Positions 1-9,600 of a DNA stretch of 64,000 nucleotides are shown piece after piece. The position numbers were made by a program, and so were the translations under genes. The notes beneath the pieces are model-generated. The model searched no databases, was not told the DNA's origin, and saw only the letters and a program-made list of their open reading frames with translations. Each line of letters begins with the position of its first letter. The first letter of the stretch is position 1. The stretch is from Labilibaculum filiforme (GTDB lineage: Bacteria > Bacteroidota > Bacteroidia > Bacteroidales > Marinifilaceae): NCBI RefSeq assembly GCF_002843315.1, contig NZ_MVDD01000002.1, positions 124,001 through 188,000 of the forward strand. Reading direction: 5' to 3'.

Positions 1-483
1 CACAATACCATTGATCCATTTAGGATCATCTGCTCCTGAAAATTTATCCGAATGACCTTCATTTAAATCATGTACCTTATAAGGTGTACCAACTTCGCCC
101 AAAAGTACTGTTATGTTATTTTCTTGTGCATACTTCAAAATTTTCTCAACAGCTTTAACTTCAGGGGTTGAAAAATCGAGAATAGGCTCTCCTTCTTTAT
201 CAAATCCAACCAGGTATCTCCAATTGGCCTGATCAAACACCCTAAATAACTTAGCTTGCATGTAGTCGAGTCTATGGAAATTCATATCCCATTTAGCATC
301 GGTCATTAATTTTCCCCATTCAGCATTTTCTGTATCGGCATGCGGATAAGCCGACCACTGCACTCCATTTCCAATAAAATCGGTAGAAATAACTTGATCG
401 GGATGAATCCGAATCACATTTTTATCTTGTTGGCAAGAAAAAAAGAGTATCGAAATTAGGATCAAAAAAATTCTATTTTGCAT
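1..483 (-). CDS. Partial lipoprotein, N-terminal part of a glycosidase-like protein
   Basis: The gene starts at the ATG at 483 and is cut by the left window edge, so 161 codons are visible. The N-terminus is a lipoprotein signal: a hydrophobic run ending in the lipobox LFFSC, with Cys17 as the predicted lipidated residue. The next segment (VISTDFIGNGVQW) closely matches the mature N-terminus of the glycosidase at 1774-3291 (LISTDFVGNGAQW), and both continue with a RxD..K/R.P..FR-like strand and an 'ILKYAQENNI' helix, so the two are paralogues. The catalytic residues lie outside the window. It is the last visible gene of the minus-strand PUL, 154 bp after the GH130 gene. The fold is inferred to be a clan GH-A barrel; the family is not assigned. 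Confidence 0.72.
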   Translation of the reverse strand, partial: MQNRIFLILISILFFSCQQDKNVIRIHPDQVISTDFIGNGVQWSAYPHADTENAEWGKLMTDAKWDMNFHRLDYMQAKLFRVFDQANWRYLVGFDKEGEPILDFSTPEVKAVEKILKYAQENNITVLLGEVGTPYKVHDLNEGHSDKFSGADDPKWINGIV

Positions 484-637
484 CTGTATCTATTTTTTTA
501 TTGTCTAAACCAATTGAAATAACCTCTTCTTTATTAAAGAAATTTAGCTGATTTCGCTTATAAGAAGTGGATTTTCCTTCACTCAAAAAAAACTAAAAAT
601 GAAAGAAAATCCAAACCTCTCCTAACTACTTACTAAT

Positions 638-1651
638 TTATCCCTTTTTAACAAATTCGAGGATTTCTTTCACACTACAAGTTGCTAAACCAACATATTT
701 ATCGGCAGCACCATAATATACATACAAAGTATCATCAACAATTACATTTCCTGTTGGGAAAACACATCCTTTATAGAAACCTTCCATTTCGTAATCATGT
801 TCTGGTTGCATGATCCAATCGCTGGCACGAGCGATCACTTTCGTTGGATCTTCCAAGTCGAGCAAGGCAACTCCAACACGGTAATGACCTTGTCCGCCAT
901 TTTCAACACCATGATAAATTACCAACCATCCTTCGTCGGTTCTTAATGGTGGTGTACTACCTCCCACTTTCTCTTCCCAAGTTCCCTTGATACCTGCAAT
1001 AAGTAAAGTACTAGGTTCATTCCACACCATTAAATCATCCGAAAAACGAATCCAAACTGCAGGAGTTTCGCATCCATACTCTGCACCAACCCATTGTTTA
1101 GGACGATGAAGCATAGCATATTTACCATTAATTTTCTCTGGAAACAGAATTACATCCCGATCATCCAAGTTGGTTTCAGTAACACGACCCAAACGGCGCC
1201 AGTTTTTAAAATCTTTAGTTACAGCAAGACCCGAATTTGCAATATTATCTCTCATTACAGCTGGAGAATCGCTTCCCACTTCTGGCAAAAGAATTACATC
1301 GTGAGCAAATTTCCAATATTGACCTGGATAATGAGGACGAAATGCATAAGTTACATAAAACTCATCTCCAAATTTCACAATACGAGGATCCTCAACCCCT
1401 CCTTGATCGGGCCCATCTACACTCGGCCCAAAACTTGGCTCATCCGAAACTCTATCAAAGTTTACACCATCCTCACTCACTGCCGTTCCCATTCGAATGT
1501 AATGCTGCTCATCATCACCAGCAGCACGATACAACATGGTAAATTTACCGTTTTCGTACCATACTCCAGGATTACAAACCACTAGGTTTTCCCAATAGTT
1601 TGTAGCATGTGGTTTTAAAATGGGATTATTTGGGTGTTTTATTAATTTCAT
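638..1651 (-). CDS. GH130 family beta-mannoside phosphorylase (or related glycosidase)
   Basis: This 337-residue protein has the five-bladed beta-propeller pattern of GH130: repeated blades with GxxxxLYRA, a GGVEDPRI motif (Asp88 in the position of the catalytic general acid of the family) and later HRP, VGGSTPP and YHG motifs. There is no signal peptide, so it should act in the cytoplasm. Known GH130 enzymes mostly phosphorolyse beta-mannosides, releasing mannose-1-phosphate; the linkage specificity cannot be read here, and some members are hydrolases. The ATG at 1651 is preferred over the longer frame from 1696 because the extra 15 residues look non-coding and homologues begin with MKL..HP.NPIL. 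It lies downstream of the susCD genes and between two paralogous glycosidase lipoproteins, which suggests it processes imported oligosaccharides. Confidence 0.88.
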   Translation of the reverse strand: MKLIKHPNNPILKPHATNYWENLVVCNPGVWYENGKFTMLYRAAGDDEQHYIRMGTAVSEDGVNFDRVSDEPSFGPSVDGPDQGGVEDPRIVKFGDEFYVTYAFRPHYPGQYWKFAHDVILLPEVGSDSPAVMRDNIANSGLAVTKDFKNWRRLGRVTETNLDDRDVILFPEKINGKYAMLHRPKQWVGAEYGCETPAVWIRFSDDLMVWNEPSTLLIAGIKGTWEEKVGGSTPPLRTDEGWLVIYHGVENGGQGHYRVGVALLDLEDPTKVIARASDWIMQPEHDYEMEGFYKGCVFPTGNVIVDDTLYVYYGAADKYVGLATCSVKEILEFVKKG

Positions 1652-1773
1652 GTTATTTTTATTAGCAACAAGCTTACAACTTCTAGTAATCAGCAAATTA
1701 CAACTCTCTACTATTAAGCTGTTCTTACTTGCATCTTGTTTTATTCTATTATTAATTGACTTTTTGATTTTTA

Positions 1774-3291
1774 CTATTCCATATTTGTAAACAGAATAAA
1801 CGATTCACCTTCCAATGTCATCTCTACTCCATTACTGAAATCTAAACTCATATTATTCTCAACAGGAGTAGCAAATCCATTTTCATCAACTGTTCCTACA
1901 AATGAACCATCAGAATTTGATTTATAGCTGTATTTGTTCAATGTTAGAGTAGAAATAAAATCGGACTTCAAGTTAATTGGATAAGTAACGTAATGCGAGT
2001 TTACCAATGCAATTGTATATTTTCCATCTTTAACTCCCATAATAGCACGAACCCCTTTTTTATTAGGTAGGTCGATGTCGTAAATATCTGCACCAGCAGG
2101 AAAATAGCGACACAATAAGGATACAGGGTAGAAATATGGACGAATTTCTTCATCTGAAGCATCACCAGTATGTTCTTCTCCCAAAATATTCCAGAATCCC
2201 CATCTTTTCATTTGATCGACGTTGTAGTTATCATCTTTAGGACTAACGTACATGGCGTCGTCCATATCCCAAACCAAAGCACCAGAGAAACCTGCTCTCA
2301 TCGATTGAATAATTGCATCGGCCATATCGATACCATAAAATGCTTTGTAAATCATCATATTAGAATCGTCACCAGCATAAGGATCATTCTCAATAGCCTC
2401 TTCATTTTCAGCCTTTAAATCCGCATCAACATCGGTATACTTGAACCCAATCTCGCCAAGTACAATTTTCTTGTCGGATGGTGTTGCATCGCGATAAGCC
2501 TGAAGCATTTCAGTATAATCGCCATTACGCACGATCAATTGTTTCGGATAAACGTGAATATCATACAGTCCAATCGCATCTCCCAAATCATCTTTCGCAT
2601 TGGTAATCCAACTGGTTTGATTTGCACTTTCGAAAATAGCGATATCTGGTCCCATCAATTTTACTGCTGACAATTCATAATTTGCCATTTCTGCAATAAA
2701 TGCTTGTTGTGTATTTTTCCACGCAGTATAATTGCCCAAAGCCGAAGACCAATCGCCATTAGGTTCGTTAATAACATTGAGTGTTTTAATGCATGTATAC
2801 CCTTTTGTATTTACCAAATAATTCAGGAATTTTACAGCATTCGCAACCCATGATGCATCTATTTCTTCAATATTTCCATTGGTATAATGATGTCCCCACT
2901 CTCCATAAGTTATCTCGATATTACGACTTTGCGCATAATCCAACATTTTGAATAATGTTGTGTTTTTAGTTACCTCATCGTAAGTACCATTATTATCGTA
3001 GGAAGATGCATTGGTCATGATACGCAAAAATGGAGGACGCATAAAGTCGATTCGCTGGTATAAAGTATTCCAATCGGCATCGCTTAAAGTTTCTGTTCCA
3101 ATCCAAGATTGAACATTTTCGTAGCCTCCCCACTGTGCTCCATTTCCTACAAAATCGGTAGAAATTAGATTAGAAGTAATGGTAATCTCCCTATTTTGCA
3201 ATACAAAATCCGAATTATTCTCATCGCTATCGCAAGCTGAAGTAGCAAGAAATAGAGAAAGTAATCCGGCTAATAAAAATCCTGTTCTCAT
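1774..3291 (-). CDS. Clan GH-A type glycoside hydrolase, surface or periplasmic lipoprotein
   Basis: The 505-residue lipoprotein has a signal ending LFLATSAC, followed by a Ser/Asp/Asn-rich linker typical of surface lipoproteins. The body reads as a (beta/alpha)8 barrel: a FLRIMTNASS strand, INEPNGDW with the presumed acid/base Glu176, and IVLGEIGF with the presumed nucleophile Glu280, followed by a WDMDDA strand. The last ~120 residues look like a C-terminal beta-sandwich, as in GH30 or GH39. I cannot assign a CAZy family; GH5, GH30, GH39 or an unclassified family are possible. The start at 3291 is chosen because the lipoprotein signal begins there; the in-frame extension to 3330 would overlap an intercistronic hairpin. 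A paralogue lies downstream at 1-483. Confidence 0.75.
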   Translation of the reverse strand: MRTGFLLAGLLSLFLATSACDSDENNSDFVLQNREITITSNLISTDFVGNGAQWGGYENVQSWIGTETLSDADWNTLYQRIDFMRPPFLRIMTNASSYDNNGTYDEVTKNTTLFKMLDYAQSRNIEITYGEWGHHYTNGNIEEIDASWVANAVKFLNYLVNTKGYTCIKTLNVINEPNGDWSSALGNYTAWKNTQQAFIAEMANYELSAVKLMGPDIAIFESANQTSWITNAKDDLGDAIGLYDIHVYPKQLIVRNGDYTEMLQAYRDATPSDKKIVLGEIGFKYTDVDADLKAENEEAIENDPYAGDDSNMMIYKAFYGIDMADAIIQSMRAGFSGALVWDMDDAMYVSPKDDNYNVDQMKRWGFWNILGEEHTGDASDEEIRPYFYPVSLLCRYFPAGADIYDIDLPNKKGVRAIMGVKDGKYTIALVNSHYVTYPINLKSDFISTLTLNKYSYKSNSDGSFVGTVDENGFATPVENNMSLDFSNGVEMTLEGESFILFTNME

Positions 3292-3307
3292 GTGTATATT
3301 TTTTAAG

Positions 3308-3335
3308 ACCAGTTGCAGTTTGTGCTGCAACTGGT
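3308..3335 (-). promoter_or_regulatory. Intercistronic hairpin before the glycosidase gene
   Basis: An 11-bp perfect stem (ACCAGTTGCAG with its complement) around a 6-base loop fills most of the 54-bp gap between the SusE/F-like gene and the glycosidase. It ends 16 bp before the glycosidase ATG and no T-run follows on the minus strand, so it is unlikely to be a strong terminator. It may be an mRNA processing or stability element that separates expression of the binding proteins from the enzymes. Confidence 0.5.
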
Positions 3336-3345
3336 TTTATAATGA

Positions 3346-5049
3346 CTATTGTTTATTTAGGTTATACCACATTTTCTTAGACATGTGAGCAACCTCTTCG
3401 TAACTGTAGTTTGATACATCCCAGTCAAACAAGTCTGCTAAAAATTCCACTTCGGTTGTCAATGCAACTTCTGTTTCCGTTTTTACCTCCAAAGTAAGTA
3501 CATACTCAGTACCTCCACCATCAGTAATTTTCACAGTTTCTCCTTCCAAAATCCATGTTCCAGTTCCCGTAGGCACTTTTCTATATCTTTCATTAAAATC
3601 TGTTTCCGGCCAATCAGTACCGTCATAGGTAAAGTCAGCATTTGCAGCATCGGCACCTGCATTGTTTTCGTAAGATCCGTAAGGCTGACCTTCGCTATCT
3701 TTACCATCCACAGTAAATGTAATTGTGTTGTCAAGCTCTGCAGTAGCATTTGAAAGGTAATTGGTTAGCTTCTCAGACTTGTCCCATCCCCAGCTTTCCC
3801 AGGTAAACAAGTCACAGTAAATTCCAATTTCACCAATAGTCCATGTTCCAGCTATTGAAACATCACTAACGTCAAGATCTATTTGCAATTTAATAGTCCA
3901 AGTTGCAGACTCTCCTACTTCTGAAATAACGGTAATTTGAGTAGAATTATCAGTTGAAAAATCAAGCATTTCAGCAACAGCTTTATCTGCAGTAGCACCA
4001 TAAGAAGTACTTATACTCACAACTTCAATAGCTGACTTATCAGCACCATTATCTTCTATTTTAACAGTAACAGTTTTGTTTGCTGCATCAATTACAGCAT
4101 CGCCAACTTGATCCTTCACTGTTAAACCAGTAATACCATTACCTGTTTGCAATACTTTCTCTCTTGTAAGCGTGTACCACATTGGATTCGACATGTGAGC
4201 CAACTCTTCGTAGCTCCAATCAGTATCACTCCAATTAAATAGGCTAGCTAAGTATGGTAATTCAGCTTTAAGTGACACCTCATTTGTTTCGGTTAAAACC
4301 TCAAGATCTAGCTCATGCTCTACATTGTTTGCATCTGTAATAACTACTTTATTGCGTTCAAAATCGCGCAACCAAGTACCATTACCCATAGGAATCTTAC
4401 GGAATCGCTCATTAAAATCCCATCCTTTTTCAGTATCACCATAGTGACCAAAAATACCGTCAGGACCAGCACTGTGCTCGTAATTACCATACGGATTTCC
4501 TTTTGCATCAGCACCTTCAACAGAAAAGGTGATCACATTATCCAACTCAGGACTTAACTCAGGCAGGTAATCAGTAATTTTCTCATTCTTTTCCCATCCC
4601 CAGCTTTCCCAGGTAAACATATCGCAATACATACGAATTTCGCCAATGTACCACTCTCCTTCCAAATCCGATTTAAATGGGCTTAAAGTAATTTCCCATT
4701 CTAAAGATTCTCCTGCACCTGATACCACCGCTACAATAGCAGTTCCATCTGTAAAATCAAGAGTAGTACCTGCAAGGCTTGTGGTAGTAGCTCCATAAGC
4801 AATATCTATGCTTTTAATTTCTACTTTCGTGATATCAACAATATTTTCGATTTTTGCGTAAATATTAATTTTGGCATCGTTTAAATCGCGCTCTACTAGT
4901 GCCGTTCCAATTTGTCCTTCGAGTAAAATTGAAACAATATTACGCTCCTTCTTCCAATCATTTCCATCTAAATCCTTGAAAGGATCGTCCGTACAACCAG
5001 CCATGAATGCTACCAGTACGATTAGAAATATATTTAATAATTTTTTCAT
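3346..5049 (-). CDS. SusE/SusF-like surface glycan-binding lipoprotein with an internal duplication
   Basis: The 567-residue protein has a lipoprotein signal ending FMAGC (Cys19). It holds two copies of one module, about residues 35-290 and 305-565. Each module has a beta-rich part with SYGAT/AYGAT, LDF(T/S) and GES.(E/T)W.I, then a second part with IGEI.(M/I)YCD(M/L)FTWESWGW, a DNTITF/DNVITF strand, GNYE/GSYE, FNERxRKxP.G.GTW and AHMS..MWY.L. The tryptophan-rich motif is a plausible glycan-binding surface. The first part resembles the DUF5018-type Ig-like domains of Bacteroidota (tentative). It lies 8 bp after susD in the same operon, the usual place of an accessory surface glycan-binding protein. 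No catalytic motif is seen. Confidence 0.75.
   Translation of the reverse strand: MKKLLNIFLIVLVAFMAGCTDDPFKDLDGNDWKKERNIVSILLEGQIGTALVERDLNDAKINIYAKIENIVDITKVEIKSIDIAYGATTTSLAGTTLDFTDGTAIVAVVSGAGESLEWEITLSPFKSDLEGEWYIGEIRMYCDMFTWESWGWEKNEKITDYLPELSPELDNVITFSVEGADAKGNPYGNYEHSAGPDGIFGHYGDTEKGWDFNERFRKIPMGNGTWLRDFERNKVVITDANNVEHELDLEVLTETNEVSLKAELPYLASLFNWSDTDWSYEELAHMSNPMWYTLTREKVLQTGNGITGLTVKDQVGDAVIDAANKTVTVKIEDNGADKSAIEVVSISTSYGATADKAVAEMLDFSTDNSTQITVISEVGESATWTIKLQIDLDVSDVSIAGTWTIGEIGIYCDLFTWESWGWDKSEKLTNYLSNATAELDNTITFTVDGKDSEGQPYGSYENNAGADAANADFTYDGTDWPETDFNERYRKVPTGTGTWILEGETVKITDGGGTEYVLTLEVKTETEVALTTEVEFLADLFDWDVSNYSYEEVAHMSKKMWYNLNKQ
3782..3809. repeat. 28-bp identical repeat, copy in module 2 of the binding protein
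   Basis: These 28 bases are identical to 4592-4619. They encode the FTWESWGW motif of module 2. Identity at the DNA level within diverged modules points to a recent duplication or to gene conversion. Confidence 0.8.
4592..4619. repeat. 28-bp identical repeat, copy in module 1 of the binding protein
   Basis: This is the partner of 3782-3809, encoding the same FTWESWGW motif in module 1. The flanking codons differ between the copies. Confidence 0.8.
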
Positions 5050-5057
5050 GGTAGTTT

Positions 5058-6560
5058 TTAATTAATGTTAGGATTCAAATCTAATTCACGTTGAGGGATT
5101 GGATAAAAAGAAACTTCTTCAGGAGATAATCCTGCAGCTTGAGTTACTTTATCCTGTACAATATTCTTACGTCTTAAATCCCAAAGACGATCTCCTTCAT
5201 AAGCCAATTCGCGCTGACGTTCTTCAATTACCAACGTACGGAAATCATCTTTCGATAATCCTGAAAGATCAGCCAATTCGCTTACTCCGGCACGACGACG
5301 AATTGAGTTGTATTGCTCCAATCCATTTGCATCAGCTGTAGCTTCAGCATAAATCAATTGAACTTCTGAATAACGAATCAAATAAGGACGTGTACTGGTT
5401 TTATCACCTGAAAATTCAGTGTCGATATATTTTCTGGTAAACTCATAAGGAATCGTTCCATCAGCCACAGTTCCTGTCAAGTTGTTACTTGCATCATAAA
5501 TTTCAGATACAAACAACTGAGTACGACGATTATCTGTCACCTCATAATTTGAGATCAAAGCACTAGTTGTTTGGAATACACTCCAACCATCGTGAGTTGG
5601 TGAGAATGAATCATCAGTATTTTTCAAATAAATTGTACCTCCGGCAATCCAAGGAATAAAATATTTCGAAAGTTTTGAATAATCACCTTCTGAAGTTCCT
5701 GAACGATCCATTGATAGGATAAAAATATGCTCAGAACCATCTGGCTTGTTCACATCATAAATATCCTGCAAACTATTATCGTGAGCATATTCCGACTGGT
5801 CATTTAATACATATCCAGCATATTCAGCCGCTTTAGCATATAAATTATCAACGCTTTCGGTTAATACATCATATTTAGAAACACCACTCTCCTTCGCCGA
5901 AGCCGCAAACAAATACACTTCAGCCAATAAAGCCTGAGCAGCAACCTTATCTGCACGACCGGTTACCCGATTTACTTCCAAATAATCAACAGCTTTAGTC
6001 AAATCATCAATTAAAAATGAATAAACCACCTGCATATTGTCGGCCAATGGGGCAGTTGTTTCATCCATCTGATCGATTAATGAAGTTTGCAATGGAGCCA
6101 ATCCAAAAGCTCGAACCACATTAAAATGGTTGTATGCACGAAGAAAATAAGCTTCACCTAACAAACGTTTCTCATCTTCCTCATTAAAGCCTCTTCCTTC
6201 CACATTTTCAATAACCGCATTAGCTCTGTTAATTGCAATATAAGCACAACGGTAATACTGAGTTAGCAATTCATTTTGAGAAGTTACTTCCCAATTTACA
6301 AATGCCTGAGCATCGGCTCCTTCATCTGATTTCACAATGCAATTATCGCTTCCCAATTCAGTCAAGTAATAGGTTACTGGAGCGTAACTAGTTAATGTTA
6401 AAGCATCGTAAGCATACAATAGTGATGCTTCAGCATCTTCCACTGTTTTATAGAAATTATCCTCAGAATAAAAACCGGTAGGCTCAACATCCAGACTTTC
6501 GCATGAAGCCAGCCCCATAACAAAAGCTAATCCTAGTGTAATTTTATTTAATATTTTCAT
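5058..6560 (-). CDS. SusD/RagB-family nutrient-binding outer membrane lipoprotein
   Basis: The 500-residue protein has a lipoprotein signal ending MGLASC (Cys20), then the SusD N-terminus (LDVEPTG.YSEDNFYKT.EDAEA). TPR-like helices follow (LLGEAYFLRAYNHFNVVRAFG near 150-170; AAQALLAEVYLFAA near 205-220), and the C-terminal SusD region reads IRYSEVQLIYAEA, then ELAYEGDRLWDLRR and FYPIPQRELDLNPNI. SusD proteins form the lid on the SusC barrel and bind the target glycan at the cell surface. The gene lies 45 bp downstream of its susC and 8 bp upstream of the SusE/F-like gene, consistent with one operon. Confidence 0.95.
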   Translation of the reverse strand: MKILNKITLGLAFVMGLASCESLDVEPTGFYSEDNFYKTVEDAEASLLYAYDALTLTSYAPVTYYLTELGSDNCIVKSDEGADAQAFVNWEVTSQNELLTQYYRCAYIAINRANAVIENVEGRGFNEEDEKRLLGEAYFLRAYNHFNVVRAFGLAPLQTSLIDQMDETTAPLADNMQVVYSFLIDDLTKAVDYLEVNRVTGRADKVAAQALLAEVYLFAASAKESGVSKYDVLTESVDNLYAKAAEYAGYVLNDQSEYAHDNSLQDIYDVNKPDGSEHIFILSMDRSGTSEGDYSKLSKYFIPWIAGGTIYLKNTDDSFSPTHDGWSVFQTTSALISNYEVTDNRRTQLFVSEIYDASNNLTGTVADGTIPYEFTRKYIDTEFSGDKTSTRPYLIRYSEVQLIYAEATADANGLEQYNSIRRRAGVSELADLSGLSKDDFRTLVIEERQRELAYEGDRLWDLRRKNIVQDKVTQAAGLSPEEVSFYPIPQRELDLNPNIN

Positions 6561-6605
6561 TTTCTATTCTTTTTAAATACTGTAAATGATTCTTGTGATA
6601 TCGAA

Positions 6606-9600
6606 TTAGAATGTTAATTCAACACCCAACGTCCATTTTCTCAATTTAGGATAACCACCCCAATAGATACCATCACTTCCTAATTCAGGATCATACCCAT
6701 CAAAATCAGTAATTGTGAATAAATTAGTAGCATTCATATAAATACGACCTCGTTTGAACCATGAAACCCCTAAATCAGGAATATTATATCCTAACGAAAC
6801 GTTCTGCAACCGCACATAACTACCTTCCTGAATATACCAGTCAGACATATATAGACTTCTACCTTCGCGTAAGCTAGGATAGTCGTTTGTTGTATTGTCC
6901 TGTGTCCATCGTAATGGCTGATTACTTGGCTCACTAAAAGCTTTCGTATTAAAAATATCCTGCCCAAAACTTCCATTGAAGAACATTGCCAAATCGAAAT
7001 TTTTATAGCTCACCTGTAAGTTCAAACTTGCTGTAAAATCAGGATTTGGATCACCAATCACAGTACGATCATTCTCGTCAACCACACCATCTTCATTTAT
7101 ATCAACATATTTAAATTCTCCTGGCTGGGCCTCTTTTCCTTCCAAACCTGCTGCCAAGCCTTCCTGAGTAGTTTGAATAATACCATCCACTTTACGACCG
7201 TAGAACACATTAACAGCCTCTCCAATTCCTAAAATATTTGGAACTGCACGAAATGCCTCAACAGTACTTCCGTTAAATTCGTATTTCATTCCATTATTAG
7301 GATCTTCACTTAATCCAAAAGCAAGTTCATCACCAAGACTCATAACTTCGTTCTTATTTTTGGAGAAAATAAGTGTACCTGAAACTTTCCAGTCTTTTTT
7401 ATTAATGATATCGCCATCAATAGTAACTTCTACACCTTGATTTTTTATTTCTCCACCATTAACCCACATCAGATCGTAAGCAGATGAAGGAGATAACCAA
7501 CGCTCACGAAGCAAATCATCTGTATATTTATTATAATAATCAACAACAACACGTAAACGTCTGTTCAGAAAAGCCATATCCACACCTACATTAAACTGTC
7601 GGGTTGTTTCCCATTTTAAATCGGGATTAGGAATTCCAGACCATAATTTTTTACCGGTTTGGCTATCCCATCGTCCAACGTAACCCGGTCCTATGGCAGT
7701 TTGCCAGCTTCCATTTACGTAGTACTGATCTTCTCCGTACTGACTATTAATAAGGTAAGCTCCAATTGGTTCTTGATTACCAGAAATACCGTAAGATGTA
7801 CGAAGTTTCAACTCATCAAATATTTCTAAATCTTTAATAAAATCTTCGTGATGCATTTTCCATCCTAAAGCTCCCGATGGAAAATAACCCCACTGATTAT
7901 TCTCTCCGAACTTAGAAGAAGCATCGGCACGCATGGTAACGGTTGCCATGTATTTACTATCGTACACATAATTTAATCGTCCCATTACCGAGTACATAAC
8001 CTCTTCGCTTAATGCGTTATCTACACTTTGTTTTTCAGGATTTCCACTAGAAAGATTACCACTACGCAAGGACTCGTTCAGAAAATCGTAAGCTCTCAGA
8101 CTGGAAGAACGATCTTTCTTGTAACGATATGAAAAACCTCCCATTGCATTCAGGTTGTGAACCTCGTTAAAAGTCTTATTAAAAGTCATGAATGTTTCGG
8201 CTACAATCTCATTACTTTCCCAGTTATCGATACCGCCGGCTCCATTATTAAAAGCACCATCCTCAGTATAAACTTTAGGATTATAAAAGTCGGTAGTCGA
8301 TCTGCGCGATTGATAGTTAACCTGCGACTTTAATGAAAGAGACGGCAAAATTTGCGCTTCTGCAAAAGCAGATCCCAAAAAATCCTGAAACTCTGTAGTG
8401 TTTGATTTATTCTCTGTTAAAGCAATTGGATGCGAATAATCCTGAGTTCCAACCATATAATACCCTTTCGATGCATCATTATCATTGTAAACTGGAAAAA
8501 TAGGATTACGCCAATAGGCCAAACCACCATTGTTATTTCTTTCTCCTTTTGAAAAAATAACATTGGTTCCAACTGTTAATTTATCGTATACCTTATGAAT
8601 GATATTCAAATTTGCATTCAGCTTTTCATAGTTGTCTTCGATATAAACCCCTTCATCCGTAAAATAAGTTGTACTTAAACTAAACTGAGTTTTTTCGTTT
8701 TGGCTACGAATAGCAACATTCGTATTGTTTGAAACCGGAGTACGAAATACTACATCATCCCAACGAGTGTTATATTTCCAGGAACCACTCTTTAATTCAC
8801 TAACCGATGGATAATAAACTCCATTAGGATCATTCGCTCCAATATATAAAGGAACATATCCTCCATTAATTCGAGACTCATTACTTAAACCTGCCATTAA
8901 AACAGGATCGCGCCATAAGTTTAGATCCGAAGTAAACTCCGAAATAGTATTTTGCTGAGAAACAGTAATCTCTGTACTATTCTTAGATCCTTTTTTTGTA
9001 GTAATCATGATAACACCATTTGCACCACGCGAACCATAAATCGCTGTTGAAGAAGCATCTTTTAAAATCTCCATCGATTCAATATCACTAGGTGAAATTT
9101 GCTTGATATCTCCAGCATTACCTATTGGAAAACCATCAACAACTACTAACGGCTCGTTACCACTTCGATATGAACTACCTCCCCGAATGCGAATAGTAGC
9201 ACCTTCTCCCGGATCATCGGAAGATGAAACCACCTGAACACCTGCACTTTGCCCTTGCAGTAAACCATCAATCGAATTCGAAGGTTTCATAGGAACAACA
9301 TCCATTTTTACAGATGAAACAGATCCAGTAAGATCACTTTTCTTAACCGATCCATACCCTACAACCACAACCTCTTCCAAACCTAAAGTTTCTTCCTCCA
9401 AGCTAATATTCATATTCTGATTTACATCGGCCTGAAATTCGACAGTTTTGTAACCAACAAATGAAAATACAACGATTGCGTTCTTCGACACAACCTTTAA
9501 TGTAAATTCCCCGTCGATATTTGTGACGGTACCATTTTGAGTGCCTTTTTCAACAACACTCACACCAGGAATACTTACTCCGCTTTCGTCAGAGACTACT

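Noticed and set aside
569-612. Inverted repeat (GGATTTTC type) between GH130 and the partial lipoprotein gene
   Set aside because: One mismatch, a 20-base loop and no T-run make its role as a terminator or regulator too weak to claim.
1094-1585. Long plus-strand frame opposite the GH130 gene
   Set aside because: It lies entirely within a well-supported GH130 gene on the other strand and its translation has no recognisable domain or start context.
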